Below, piece by piece: positions 1-11,641 of a stretch of 64,000 nt of DNA (its first letter is position 1; each line of letters opens with the position of its first letter). The DNA comes from Nothopassalora personata (lineage: Eukaryota > Ascomycota > Dothideomycetes > Mycosphaerellales > Mycosphaerellaceae): NCBI GenBank assembly GCA_033816765.1, contig CM066287.1, forward strand, positions 868,001 through 932,000, given 5' to 3'. Under the pieces are notes generated by a model, which saw nothing but the letters and a program-made list of their open reading frames with translations, had not been told where the DNA came from and searched no databases. Both the position numbers and the translations under genes were made by a program.

Positions 1-3000
1 CTAACGTTTATTCAGTTTAAGGGGATTGGCCTACCGAGATCCTAAGGCAGTCTACATTAAATACTTAGGTACGAAAGCAATAAATAGGCTAACATATAGC
101 TAATATTAGGATGCCGTAGGTCTTCACGATATATAAGCGTAAGGCGGATAAGAAGAAGCTAGTAGACGCGAGCGTTCACGAACGCCTAGAATCACAAGTT
201 AAGGGAGATATAGAATGGAAGCGTAGGGCACTATACCTGGAATCTAAGATACCTAAAGGACAAGGACCGTTCGATAGGAAGTACTTAACTAAGAAATTCT
301 TAAGTATTGAGCGAGGTAGCCGGATTACGCTAGAACGACTTACCTTAATTAAGGTTAGTATTAAGCTATTACTAATAGAAAGGGCCTTATTCGATAAGAT
401 GCTCTACAACCGGGAGGCAGTCCTCGCTTAGGATTTCAGTTATATAAGGCAAATTAGGCACGACGTCGTGCTACCTTAGAAGATCAACACGGTCCCTCAT
501 AGGCCATAGTAGGCACGCCCTATCCGGTTGTACCTAAGTCTTAGGGCAATTGTTAAGCGCATAATTAGAGCCCGGATTAAGAACAACATCCTAGAATACT
601 TATAAGGGGCATATTCCAATAGCTAGTTCCTAGTCGTAAAGAAGGTTAATACCTCTAGAAGCGATATGCTATATCGGTTAATTAACTTAGCTATGCTCCT
701 AAATAAGGTTACTATACGCGATGCTAACATTCTACCGGATACGGATAGCTTCTTAGAGAATTTTGCCGGGTACCGAGTCGCTTTACTTATGGACCTGTTT
801 TTAGGTTATAATTAGATTACTTTAGATAAGTCCTACCGGGACTTAATAGCCTTTATAACCCCTCTTAGCCTAGTACGCAACACGACTCTACCTTAAGGAG
901 CTACTAATTTAGTTACTTAGTTCGTACGTACGGTAATAAAGATTCTACTTAATTATATCTCGTATCGAGCGAAGCCGTTTCTCGATAACATCGGTATTAA
1001 GGGACTAACTAAGGACTATAGGAATGCCGAAGTAGAGCCTAGGTTAAGGAAATAGGTCGTTAAGCACATCGTTTCCCTAGATCTAGTTCTTACTAACCTA
1101 GAAAGAGCTAGTACGGTAGTTACTAGAGGCAAATCCTAATAGTTATACAAAAAGCTTAAGATTGTTAGGTACGTTACTAGGCCGGATAGTCGCTATCCTA
1201 ATCTAAAGGTTGTAGCTAAGATCCTAGATTAGCCTACGCCTACCTATATTAAGGAGGTCCGTACCTATGTAGGGCTATATATGTACTTCCGGATATAGAT
1301 TCCCTAGTTCGTTATTATCGCTCGACTAATGTATAAGCTACTAAAGAAGGACGCCGAGTTTACCTAGACAGAAAATAAGCAGTTCTTAAAAGAGGAGGTT
1401 ACTAGATATCTTATATAGGCTCTAGCCTTAGTTACCCTCTACTACTTACCTAGTGCTAGGTCTATCTTTATCTTAGTTAATACTAGCGGCACTAGATAGG
1501 GATGTATCGTTTCTTAAGAATTAATGGACAGTACCCGACGGCATTACCCGGTGCGGTATAAGAGCGGAATCTAGAATGCGTTAGAATCTAGATATAATGC
1601 TAGTAAGCGGGAATGCCTTAGGGTCCTTAAGGGGCTTAAGAAGATCTAGAGATATATTACTAGCGTTGATTTTGTCCTTAAGGTTAATGCTAAGACACTT
1701 ATATAGTAGCTTAACCGGCCGGCTTCGGACCTACCGAACTCGGCAATAGCCTAGTAGGTTGTATAGATTAGGTTATTTACGTTCGAGGTAAAGCACGTTA
1801 CGGGGACTAGACACACTAGCCTAGATGCCCTATCTCGTAGGCCCTCTACACCTTAGGAACCTAGGGAAGCTAACGAAGACAAAGTCGACCGGATAATTAA
1901 TAATAAGCTATTCGGGTACCCGGAGCCGGTCGACACCTATCTAGTTAAAATCTAGAAAACACGACATCTCGGGGACCGATACTCTAAGGGCTCTTAGTAG
2001 CTTAATTAGGTTATAGAAACTAGGACCCGGCCCGATAGTGTTACCCGTACTAAGTACCGGCGGCTAGTAAAGAAAAGCGTCAATTTCTTTATCCGGGACC
2101 AATTGCTATTCTTCTAGAAGCGCCGAGGAGTACCGTTGCAACTTGTAATTAACGATAATAAGGCTTAGAAGGAGATCGTTATAGAGTGCTATAAGAGACA
2201 CGGTTACCGCAGCGCTAAGGTCGTGTATAACCTTATTTCCGATCGGTATTACTAGGACGGGTGCTTCGCCGATGTCTCTACGTAGGTTCGAAGTTATGCT
2301 CCCTATAGGTTTCGCGAAGGTAACTAGCGCGCTAGTAAGCTTTACTTATCGAGCCCTTAAGTCATTAGTAAGAAGTAGTACTCGGACCCCGTCTAGGTAC
2401 ATAAAAATAGATACCTCCTAGTTGCGCGCGAAGCACTTAGTAACTAGATCGAGGCTAGAGTAATAAGGGCACCTCCTAGCTCTAAGACGGTTACTAAGTT
2501 TCTATACAAAGATGTCTTCTATAGGTACGGCTACTGTACTAAAATTGTGCTTAATAACGCTACGGTTTATGCGGCTAAGGTTAAGCGGTTACTCGTAGGG
2601 CTTAGTGTTCGAAGGATTCGAATATTACCGTACTATCCGTAGTCTAATGCTCCGGTCGAGGCTAGACACCGTCCGATTCTTACAGCGTTAGTAAAGCTTA
2701 TAAGGAACATATACCGCGGATAGGAACAATAGGTACCCGCTATGTTATAGGCTAATAGGACCACGACCTGTCGTACTACTAGAATGACGCTAGCTTAGGT
2801 CCTATATAGCTATCGCACGATTCTACCTATTGAGGTTAAGTACCTAACGTAGGCGAATTACTAATAGGGATCGGTAAGAACGACTAAGGACCTGCTTACT
2901 ATACGTGCGCGTTAACTCTAGGCTCGAGACCTTAGTTTAGAAGAGCTACATACTCGAAGGAAGCGACTAAGAGAACTTAGTAAGGACTACTTTAATTCTT

Positions 3001-3480
3001 ACCGGAATGTTAACTCTATTAGTTTCTAGAAGGGCGACCTTATTATAAGATTCGATAAGCTATATAAGGATAACTTCTCACGTAAGATCGGTTACCGATA
3101 GTAAGGTCTATATCGGGTGTCTAGTGTCTCTAGGGAGTTTAGTACCTATATTCTTAAGGAACTTAATAGTACGCTAATAAAGGGTGTTTAGGCACGAGAA
3201 AACCTTAAGCTAGTTCTTGAGCTTCGCCCGGATAACATAGGAGTACTAGGCCTAGATAATAGGATCGATCTCGTAATAGGGGAGGGAGAAGTCGCTAATA
3301 GCGAAGATAGTAGTAATTCGAACGAGATCGAGCCTATCGCCGACGAAGACGTGCTACCTATAGGAGTTAACGAAAGGGGATCGTATCCTAAACCGGAATC
3401 TAAGAAGCTATAGGTTAGGCCTTATAACCTTTCTATAGCCGAAATTTCACAGTTTAGTAGGATCGAGGCTAAGAACTAAT
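1..3480 (+). pseudogene. RIP-degraded Ty3/Gypsy pol relic (RT, RNase H, integrase)
   Basis: Reading the plus strand through many TAG stops gives a Gypsy polyprotein. Reverse transcriptase lies at about 480-1300, with a MDLFLGYN motif near 790 matching the first RT aspartate block, then TPLSL and FLDNIGIKG. RNase H lies at about 1380-1860 and ends in a DALSRR motif typical of Gypsy RNase H ends. A zinc-binding remnant (about 2190-2280) and an integrase core (about 2430-3000, YYPxSNAPVEARHRP block) follow. Stops are almost all TAG at places where Trp or Gln is expected, as RIP produces. The 5' end is outside the window. Family assignment is firm; no function remains. Confidence 0.85.
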
Positions 3481-3515
3481 TAGTTAGTAATAGCGTACGG
3501 AGTTTACTTCCCTTA

Positions 3516-3534
3516 GGCATGTGTTACACATGCC
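3516..3534. repeat. Perfect inverted repeat, 8-bp arms, 3-bp loop
   Basis: GGCATGTG and CACATGCC flank TTA. The arms are rich in CpA/TpG although the surroundings have lost these dinucleotides. It overlaps the possible LTR start TGTTACAC. Confidence 0.6.
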
Positions 3535-3620
3535 CTTTAGTTTATTAAGTCGATTCGGTTATCTAGACTTCACTTTATAGGGTGTTCTTACCTTAGTTAG
3601 ACCTTAGTTAGTAGAGTTAC

Positions 3621-3646
3621 ATTTACCGGTCCCGGGACCGGTAAAT
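3621..3646. repeat. 26-bp perfect palindrome with CCCGGG centre
   Basis: The core ACCGGTCCCGGGACCGGT is self-complementary and symmetry extends four bases further on each side. The inner 14 bp and the right arm recur at 16870-16889. Confidence 0.8.
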
Positions 3647-4169
3647 CGGTTTACGTAATAGCGTAGTATGCCCCTACCGAATGCTTACCTAGGTAGTTAC
3701 TAGCACTGGTTTTCGGTTACATATAGGGTTATTAGACCTTTAGTGTAACCTTAATAGCACTACTCTTACTACTTATAAGACCGGTCTCGGCGCTACTACC
3801 TTACAACGGTTATAGGGATATACGCTAAGAGGCATACTTAAGCGTAGCTCTCTACCTACTACTTCCTCTCCTTTTCTTTAAACACTAATACTATTACTAG
3901 AGCTACTAACACATCTATCTACTACTACTATATACATTAGACGGTTCTTTAGCCTCTCTCTCTTTACGACCTTAACCTTCTTTAAAGCCCCTACCCTAAC
4001 ACTAAGCTTTTAAAGCTTACTAACACTCTAGAGTAGCACTACGAGATAGCTAGCTCTTTCGATCTTACTACTAGTAAATCCTAGTTATTATAGCTTTAGC
4101 TAGTCTATCGTTACGCCCGGCTAGCTCGAGCATAGCGCTCACTAGTACTGTTACTAGGCTTACCCGCCT

Positions 4170-6501
4170 ACCTTAGACCTTATTCGAGTCCCTTCGCCTA
4201 CCGGACAACGTTAAGCATGTCCTTACTAACACGAACACGCTAAAGTCCGCCGCTAATGTTATGTTCCGAGAGCTTAATCCTTAGAAGCGGGTTAAGGTAT
4301 TAAAGGACTTCTATAAGGGCTTCGAGAAGGTATTTAAAGACTACTCCGTCTAGGTTAACCTATTTTTCGAGGAAGTTAAGAGCGGCATAGGTAAGAGCTA
4401 CTAGGATGAATTCCTTAGTAATAAGAAGCTCGATGTCTTGTTTCCTATCGTCGGCAAGATTCGCAAGACCGGTTTAGAGATTCGTAATAGAGAGAAGACT
4501 CTTCGAGCTACGCTTACCCGCTACTAGCTATAGTAGATAGATAATAAGATTCTTAATCGACGCGTTATCTCCGAGCTTTACAGTACTAATAGCGGGCGCC
4601 GCTAGTTCACGGCCTTTATTAATAAGTACCTAGATTACAGCAGGGCTGTTAGTAGAATTTAGAGGGTACTAATCTAGCGTATAAGGATCGGCCGTAAGGG
4701 CATAGATCGTAAGCGAATTCTAGAGCCTAGTAATCTTACCCGGTACGATAGGGAGGCTAAAGCACGTAGCATTAATCCGTAGTCGGCTAAGAGTAGGGAG
4801 ATTATTAGAAGACACCGCCTAGCCGTCTATAAGGATAGCCTTCTATACTTTATAGAGGGTACTATTACTAAGAAGTCCGCGTCCCCGGAGGACAGCATAG
4901 ATTAACCTAGACTATCTAGCTAGTAACAGCCTTAGCTACGTTAGCTACTACCGGGTAGTAAAGGTAAAGAACGTGTAAAGAGTACTACGCTAACTCTACT
5001 AGCCTCTACCTAGCCTATAGTCCTATCGAGAGGCGGTCGTAAGTCGAGTCGACTTAAGTAGCTCCGTATAGGCGAGAGTATAGGTAAGGGTATAACTACG
5101 CCTACTTAATCCTCGCCTAACCGAACGCTAAACGGCGTACCTATACGCGAAGGCAGTCCGCTAGGTACACCGGTTAGCACCCTACGATCTACTCCGGCCC
5201 TAACTAAGAATAGTAATCCGATACTTACTATGTTACCTTCGGCTATAATTAGGGATGTATTAGTCTTTAAGGATTAGATCCTATAAGAAGACGAGGCCCT
5301 CCGGATTAAGCGCGCTAACTACACCTATAATGAGCGGTACTGTAGCATTAAGTTTAGAAACTCGATTAACGTAGATAGCATTAACTAGCTACCTAAGCAC
5401 CGGATAGCGGGCCTTAAGATGCTCGAATATGCTATCTCGGAGGTTCTTAAGAGGGATAGTAAGGTTAGCGCTGTAATGTGCGATTAGCACGTTCGAGATT
5501 TCTACTATAAGGCCCTCTACTTCGTTACGAATCCCGGTATTACCGCTAATACCCTATGTAAGCGCGCGCTTAAGGTCTAAGACTAGCTCTTTAAAGGCAA
5601 GAGTTTTTTAGCTATTAAGGTAAAGAATAGGTCGTGGTTTCGCCCTAATAAGCGTAGTTAGAAGACTATTAACCCGCTTAGCTACCTCCGTATTCGAGGT
5701 AAGGTCGGTACTACGAGTAGCATCGTTACGTATACTAACTATAACTAGATCCTCGACAAATTTAGCATCGATGAAGCTAACTAAGCCGATCTTAATAGTA
5801 CCGGTACCTACATTAATAGTAACATGCTATACTAGTATAATAACGCTAAACTAGCGCCGCGGGTTAAAACAGTTAGGGAGATAATAAGTCGAGAATTCGA
5901 CGTATACCGATAGCACCTACGAGAATTAAATAAGGTTAGTAACGGCGGCGTCTACTAGAACATGTAGTATTCTCTAAGCTAATAGATTATGCGATAAGAC
6001 CCCGGGCTATAGCTCTTATAAGTAGCGCTGCACCCTTAGTACTACACTCGGTTTATCTCCTTCCCTAGGCCTACGATTTTTAGCTTTAATAGGGCTTATT
6101 AGGGGGGTAACGCGAACACTATAGTGTAGTATGCTAGGGTCGACTTAAACCTCGAAATTGAAAACTACTAGACTAGTAACCGGCTTAATATACTGTACTC
6201 TCTTAACTTAGAGGGCACTAGTAGGCCGGAGTTTTTACACGGTTTTTATAAGTAAGGGAATGCTAGAGAGTTTATCTAGTAGTGCCGGATTAACGACTAT
6301 ATAGAAGACGGCCGATTTAAGCGTTTCTTCTCGGTTAGGGTCTAGAATTACCTAAGTAAGAACAGTATTAGCTAGTTTAGAGAGGACCTAAGCGCTAGGC
6401 AAATGCGGGTAACTACTATAGGCGTTCTAATAAGGTAGGCCGCACATAAGAAGACGCTACGCTAGATTAACCCTTACTTTATCGAGATCCGCGACGATAA
6501 C
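4170..6501 (+). pseudogene. Unrecognised long coding relic D, first part
   Basis: One plus-strand frame can be followed for over 2 kb with only RIP-type stops (TAG, few TAA). It reads as a lysine- and aromatic-rich protein with segments such as VLKDFYKGFEKVFKDY and MLEYAISEVLKRDSKV. I recognise no domain. The frame runs into the B1 insertion at 6501 and resumes in phase at 15491 once B1 and one copy of the 5-bp duplication ATAAC are removed, so this was one gene of roughly 1000 codons. It may be the gag or accessory gene of an LTR element or a protein of another transposon class. Confidence 0.5.
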
Positions 6502-6697
6502 TGTTAAGGGATGTCGCAATGTATAGCACGCCCACGACCTGCTAGTCGTAGATAAACTAATTCTTACCTTTTATTCAAGACGCATCGCGCGTCGTAAGGT
6601 GTACGTATACGCGTTACGTACGGCTTAGTAGCCGGTCGCGACCGTATGTTACATATAAGGCTACATATAAGGGTTAGCTACTAGGCTACCCCTTACA
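6502..6697 (-). repeat. B1 3' LTR
   Basis: 196 bp, reading TGTTAAGGGATGTCGC to CCCCTTACA on the plus strand. It matches 15295-15490 apart from scattered C-to-T/G-to-A differences. Confidence 0.9.
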
Positions 6698-6998
6698 ATT
6701 GCCTCCTCTCCCGTACGAGCTGTCCTTAGCTCGCTAGTTACTACTTAGAGGTTCCTACGTACTTCTAGAACTATAGTTACTATACGGCCTATATACGGGT
6801 TACGTACGTATCGTTATGTAGGTATAGGTAAGTAAGGCTTAGTTACTATACCGACGTAGCTAGTTAGGGGCATAAAACTCTAGCCTAACCTAGCCCTATT
6901 CTCCTAGTACGTTCCCTAGCGTACTACCTCCGTTACACTACTACTACGTACCCGCGCCGTACCCTTACCGTAAGCGCCTCGCTAGCACTATCGTTATT

Positions 6999-8038
6999 AT
7001 GTCTAACGGGCCCTCCTCGCCTCCGTCCTCTAGCCGCTCCGCCTCCTCCCGTAGCATTAGTAGCGATAGTACTACTAGTACCGTAGAAGACGAGCGCCGC
7101 TAGGCGGCTCTAGTACGCGACGCACCTAGAACGCCTAGTAGTCGCAAGCAACTAGCATCCCCCTCGTAGCTACTAACGCCCTCGCCCGCTACTAAGCTCT
7201 CGCTAAGGATTAATATATATATACGGTGCCTCCTATACTTCGTTAAGGGCAAGTCTCTACGCGCGCCGCCTACGATTCGTATACTAACTACTTACTAGAC
7301 GAAGCCGATAACTGTAATAGTATTACTACCGGCGAGCTCCTAAAGAAGTGCGGCCGCTATAGGCGTAATAGACACAAGTACAAGCCTAACACTAGCTACG
7401 CTATCGCCTCGCTAGTAAGCCGCCTACGCGCCGCGCGCTCCTAGCGCGACTTCCTTACGGCTATAATGGGCTAGGCGCCTATAGACCTCTAGTAGTAGGA
7501 GCTAGTAGAGTAGATCCGCCTATGTACCTAGCTAGGTAACGACATTACGGAGGTAAGTCGCTACTTCGCTCCTACGAGTCGACTACTACTCGCGGGGGGG
7601 GCTCTAGTACGTCTCCTATACTTCGGCTAACCCTTTCTATAGGCTATTAGGCAGTTTAATGCCTATAAGTATAAGCGTACCGGGGAGACCCGTATACGTG
7701 CCCCCGCCGCCGCTACTACTACCGCCGCCCCCGCCGCCGTAGCCCTCGCGCTCTAGTAGGAGTAGAACTACGCCCTTAATGGGCTATTCGAACTCGGCCG
7801 CGCCGTAAGTCGCATGTTCCTCGTATACGTATACCCTACTAACCGTAGTCCTAGTTCCTATAGGCGTAGAACATTAATACTACCGCCGCCGACTAGGCAA
7901 TCCTACCTAAGTTACTACGCGACGACGACAACTAAGGCGCTCGCCTTACACGCTACTCGCGGGCTCCTCGCCTACTACTACTCTACGTGGCCCCTAGTAG
8001 GCGCGCTACTCTTTAGCTTTTGTTTTATTTATAGTTAA
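6999..8038 (+). pseudogene. Antisense coding relic between pol and 3' LTR of B1
   Basis: An ATG at 6999 begins a Ser-rich frame, and coding-like sequence continues in shifting frames to a TAA at 8036-8038, just short of the antisense pol stop near 8087. Near 7340-7390 one frame reads KKCGRYRRNRHKY; if the two Tyr codons (TAT, TAC) are RIP products of Cys codons, the spacing is C-x2-C-x6-C, half of the pattern seen in the antisense genes of A, N and C. That conversion is inference. The position, antisense and tail-to-tail to pol, matches the other elements. Confidence 0.4.
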
Positions 8039-8086
8039 GAAAAGTTTTATTTATACTCTAGTGCTCCTATACTAGTCTCATTTGCT

Positions 8087-9584
8087 TCTCCTTAACGCCT
8101 TATAGTCGGCTACTATACGATTTGCATTCGCGAGGCCCTCCGCCGGTTCCTAGCTATTATACTCCTCTAGCTAGTCCTTCTACTAGACTAGATACTATAG
8201 CTTACCCTTACGCTTACGCCTATCTAGTACTGCCTCTACCTTATACTCTCCGTCCTTATTAGCTAGAGGGGGTACGGGTCCATCCTTATCGCTACCGATA
8301 TACGGCTCGAGGAGAGAGATATAGAAGACGTTATAGAGCCTTAAGTCGGCTAGTAGCGCTAGGCGGTACGCCTACGAACCGATAGCGTCCGTAATGCGGT
8401 ATAGGCCGATGAACTTCGGACCTATCTTCTTCTTTAGCACTACTAACTTAAGGTTCTTCATTAATAATAGGACTAAGTTACCTACGCGGTAGGTCTTAGC
8501 TTAGTAGGTCTTATTATAGTAGCGAGCCTAGCTTTCTACTATAGCCTTCTATCGCTCCTCGAGTATAGCGCGTAGTTTTCGCATACGACTCGTAGCTATT
8601 ACCGCTACTAGTACTTCCCCCCCTAGGTCTCGTCTCGAGATCTAGTTAGTGTAGGGGTAATCTTAGGTCGCTAACCGTATACTATCTCGAACGGACTTAT
8701 CCGTAGTATTAGGTAGATGCTATTATTAGCTACGAATTTAGTAACTATAAGCTACTTAGCCTACTTAGTTTAATTGTTACTGTAGTAATAACGAAGATAT
8801 TGTTCCAGGGTTTAGTTTACCCTCTTAGTTTAGCCGTTAGTCTAAGGGTAAAAGGCCGTAGATAGCTTACGCTTTACACGCGCCTCGAAGTAGAAGTTAC
8901 TCTAAAACTAACTAGTAAAGACCGGACCTCGGTCGCTTACTATACCTAACGGGACACTATAGTATCGCACGACTTCGTCTCGTAGGAGCCTCGTAAGCTC
9001 TACGGCTATATAAGTCTTCGTCGTCGGGATGTATAAGCTCATTTTTAAGTAGCGATCGACTATTACTAGGGTCGTATTATATACGTAACCGACTCGCGTG
9101 CTTAGAGGTAGGTCCGTAATAAAATCTATAGTAATTTCCTACTACGGCCGCTCCGGTCTAGGAAGCGGTTATAGCCTACTATAGGGTCGATAGCGTTTAG
9201 TCTTCGAACCCTAGTAGGTTCTATAGGCTTAGACGTATTACTTTACGTCCGTACTAAGTGAGTCCTACTAATAATTACGTCGTAATAGCTCTTTAGTCTT
9301 AGTCCTTCTAAAGTAACCCGCGAGGACGTCGTCGTAGTGCATGCGAATTAGATGCGACCTAATTACGTAATCCCTAGGTACTACGATCGCGTCTCCGTAG
9401 TACATAAGGTTATCCTTTATATACTATCCCTTAGCGTCCCTCGCGCTTAGCGCCTACGCTAAGTATGCGATACACTAGTCGTCTTACTACTACGCGATCT
9501 TTATTAAGAGTAGGATTAACTCACCCGTCGAGCTATAAGCTTAACCCTATATTACTATAGCGTACACTACTACTAGTAACGACG
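8087..9584 (-). pseudogene. B1 integrase and chromodomain relic
   Basis: On the minus strand this reads as the 3' part of Gypsy pol. The last about 55 codons form a chromodomain (YKVEAVLDRR, then a YLV-WK core and a WEPAEGL-like segment) ending in TGA near 8087. Integrase-like sequence lies upstream to the N insertion at 9584. Many TAG stops show it is dead. The C-terminal chromodomain places B in the chromovirus clade, whose chromodomains are known to direct integration to modified chromatin. Confidence 0.75.
9568..9584. repeat. 17-bp direct repeat left of element N
   Basis: TACTACTAGTAACGACG abuts the left LTR of N and is repeated exactly at 11958-11974 beyond the right LTR. It behaves as a target-site duplication but is far longer than the usual 4-6 bp. 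Confidence 0.85.
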
Positions 9585-9900
9585 TGTTACGGTCCGGTAC
9601 GATCGTGCACGTGGAAGAACTTCATTCGTTGGGAATAGGGACACGCGCTGCCAATGAGCGGGTGCTCTTGTGTGACTCATAGCAGAGCGCTCTTAGTGCT
9701 CTACCGAGAGAGCAGGACAGACCGCGCCAAGACATGGCACTATATAGACGACGCTCTTTTGCAAGTAGATAGGAGCTTCGTGCTCAACTCATTTCAAGTA
9801 TACACCATATACTGTTTGGGACCACTACCTTCTCAACGAGTCAGAGACATCACTGCAAAGATCCAAGCCCAGTTGGGATAACGTACAGCGGTTCCTAACA
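9585..9900 (+). repeat. N 5' LTR
   Basis: 316 bp, identical to 11642-11957 by eye. A 75-codon open frame inside it occurs in both LTRs and is not considered a gene. It contains GTGCTCAA (9780-9787), complementary to the site just after the LTR. Confidence 0.95.
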
Positions 9901-9903
9901 ACT

Positions 9904-9911
9904 TTGAGCAC
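9904..9911 (+). promoter_or_regulatory. Probable self-primer binding site of N
   Basis: TTGAGCAC starts four bases inside the 5' LTR end and is the exact complement of GTGCTCAA at 9780-9787 within the LTR. No TGG-type tRNA primer match is seen at the expected position. Confidence 0.6.
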
Positions 9912-9932
9912 CACCACCAGGGCCCTTTGCAT

Positions 9933-10925
9933 ATGTCTGGGAGAGACGCTACCCGGAGTCCGTCACGACAACAGCCACAGTCAACTGGCATCACGGAACG
10001 AATGAGCGAAATGTCGATTACAGGAAGCAGCAAGAACAACAACACTCCTATGGGTATGCTGAACCCATTGGACCACCACCGTGCACCTAAGGTATCTACG
10101 CCGGAGACGTTCGACGGGACCAAGGACAAACTGGAGGCTTTTCAACTGCAGGTTCAGTTGTACCTTCACTTCAACGCACACCAGTTTCAAGGCGAGGCCT
10201 CTAAGGTCTTGTACGCCGCATCCTTCCTACGAGGAAAAGCAGCTAGAGGATTCCGACCATACCTCAAGGACTGGCTACACAACCAGGGCAAGGGAGAAAC
10301 ACCGAAGACGGAAACTCGAAAAATTTTCCACGACTACGACGAGTTTGAGACGAAACTCGATGATCTATACGGGATACCAAATGAGGAGGTATACGCCGAC
10401 CGACATATCCGACAACTTCGACAGACTACTTCTGTAGCGCTGTACGCCTCAGAATTCCAAGGATATGCCGCCGACCTGGAATGGAACGACGCAGCTTTGC
10501 GATCGCAGTTCTACCTCGGGCTGAAAGACAACGTCAAAGCCGAACTATCCCGAAACGCCAGTGTCGTTACGCTAGGGGCGATGATCAAGGCAGCAAAGGA
10601 GATCGACGAAAGGCTCCAGGAGTTGAGGTACGACCGACACGTACAGCCTGGATACCAGAGACCCGCCGCGGGCGGAAGAGGGGGCTTCAAGGCCAGAAGT
10701 CAGGACCCTAATGGTTACGGAGACCCAATGGAATTGGACGTAACGGAACGTAGGACAGGAAGGGGGCTGAAGAGCAAAGGTTCCACCTGCTACGTATGTG
10801 GCGAGCAAGGCCACTTTGCAAGAAACTGCAAGAAGAAGAACATGGTTAGCCGCGAGTTCAACGCAATGATTCGCGAAGAGAATACATACCAGGAATGCGA
10901 GAACTTCTTCTCGAAATCTGCCTAG
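9933..10925 (+). CDS. gag: Gag protein of element N
   Basis: A 330-residue Gag begins at ATG 9933, 33 nt inside the LTR. Residues about 55-235 form a retrotransposon capsid-type region (TPETFDGTKDKLEAF, FLRGKAARGF, YASEFQGYA, FYLGLKDNVKAEL), followed by a Gly/Arg-rich linker and a CCHC zinc knuckle CYVCGEQGHFARNC at about 286-299, which binds nucleic acid in this family. It should form the virus-like particle core in which reverse transcription occurs. It is clearly related to Gag of element A but only distantly. It is intact, and no protease or RT follows it, so particle maturation and reverse transcription would need a helper element. Confidence 0.9.
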   Translation: MSGRDATRSPSRQQPQSTGITERMSEMSITGSSKNNNTPMGMLNPLDHHRAPKVSTPETFDGTKDKLEAFQLQVQLYLHFNAHQFQGEASKVLYAASFLRGKAARGFRPYLKDWLHNQGKGETPKTETRKIFHDYDEFETKLDDLYGIPNEEVYADRHIRQLRQTTSVALYASEFQGYAADLEWNDAALRSQFYLGLKDNVKAELSRNASVVTLGAMIKAAKEIDERLQELRYDRHVQPGYQRPAAGGRGGFKARSQDPNGYGDPMELDVTERRTGRGLKSKGSTCYVCGEQGHFARNCKKKNMVSREFNAMIREENTYQECENFFSKSA

Positions 10926-11037
10926 CAGAAACAACCTGAGGACAGCAAGGCATCAAACAGCGGCTTCTTGATTTGATGACCTAGGACACAGAAGTCAACA
11001 CAACGACACGGGACAAATGACTACTGGATATCACGAC

Positions 11038-11538
11038 TTACGACGGATGGCCATCGGGCCACGAGAACGGAGAAGCGAGGCCGGCTCCAAGAAGATCGCT
11101 CTCGAGACCAGGGAAGTCCGACAGTTCGGGGTCGTTCGGATCGAACTCTGTGTTGGCGGCGAGGTGGGCTACTTCCTCGTCGACCCGGGAGTTATTCATG
11201 TTTCGAACCTCGCGATTGCGACGGATCCGCTGACGGAGAGCCTCGATCTTTCGGAAAATGTCTTCCGCGGAAATCTTGAGCCGCTCTATCTCCTGCTCGT
11301 CTGACTCGATCTTCTCTGTCAACTCTTCCACGACGCGGTCGAGTTTCTCGAGGGAGGAGGTGACACAAGGTTTCCCGAGGCGGGTGCAGTTGGCACAAGA
11401 CATGATGGAAAAATCGGCAATGTAAACGCAGGGGCGCTGATTCCGGCAACAGTGGTCGCAAGGTTTAGAAGGAACAAAGGGATCAGCAAAGATTTTAGCA
11501 AGACGACGTTTTTTGCGCTGGGCGGAGGACGAAGACAT
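11038..11538 (-). CDS. Antisense Zn2Cys6-like coiled-coil protein of element N
   Basis: This 166-residue protein is encoded opposite to gag, between gag and the 3' LTR. The ATG at 11538 is preferred because the longer frame has only a GTG start. Basic residues (RKKRR) precede six cysteines (codons between 11365 and 11460) spaced C-x2-C-x6-C-x10-C-x2-C-x6-C, which fits the GAL4-type Zn(II)2Cys6 consensus. A heptad-like Glu/Lys/Leu helix (about residues 55-115) follows, then an acidic tail ending in ASPF. The antisense protein of A (45203-45706) is a clear homologue, sharing CVYIADFS, CVTSS, EKLDRV and ASPF. Known GAL4-type proteins bind DNA as dimers; a regulatory or nucleic-acid role here is inference. 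The start lies 103 nt from the LTR. Confidence 0.75.
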   Translation of the reverse strand: MSSSSAQRKKRRLAKIFADPFVPSKPCDHCCRNQRPCVYIADFSIMSCANCTRLGKPCVTSSLEKLDRVVEELTEKIESDEQEIERLKISAEDIFRKIEALRQRIRRNREVRNMNNSRVDEEVAHLAANTEFDPNDPELSDFPGLESDLLGAGLASPFSWPDGHPS

Positions 11539-11601
11539 GGTAAGAAAAGGGTGGTTGCGGAATTTGAACTTCGGAGGACAGGACCTACTTATGACTAACG
11601 A

Positions 11602-11607
11602 CACGTG
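11602..11607 (-). promoter_or_regulatory. CACGTG element upstream of N antisense gene
   Basis: A CACGTG palindrome lies about 64 nt upstream of the antisense ATG, next to ACTTATGACTAA. The antisense gene of A has CACGTG and TTAGTAAG in the same order about 53 nt upstream of its ATG. Confidence 0.45.
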
Positions 11608-11641
11608 ATCGCTGGGGCATCGATCCTAGGGAGGGGGATGG

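Larger units (their letters stand above)
3481..4169. other. Non-coding stretch after the pol relic, probably LTR-derived
   Basis: I see no coding frame here. A TGTTACAC motif near 3522 follows the pol relic and resembles the TGTTACGG start of the Gypsy LTRs elsewhere in the window, so this is probably what is left of a 3' LTR. I could not define its right end. Two palindromes lie inside it and are listed separately. Confidence 0.4.

Noticed and set aside
9654..9881. 75-codon frame inside the N LTR (also at 11711-11938)
   Set aside because: Present twice only because the LTR is repeated; overlaps the promoter/primer region and has no motif.
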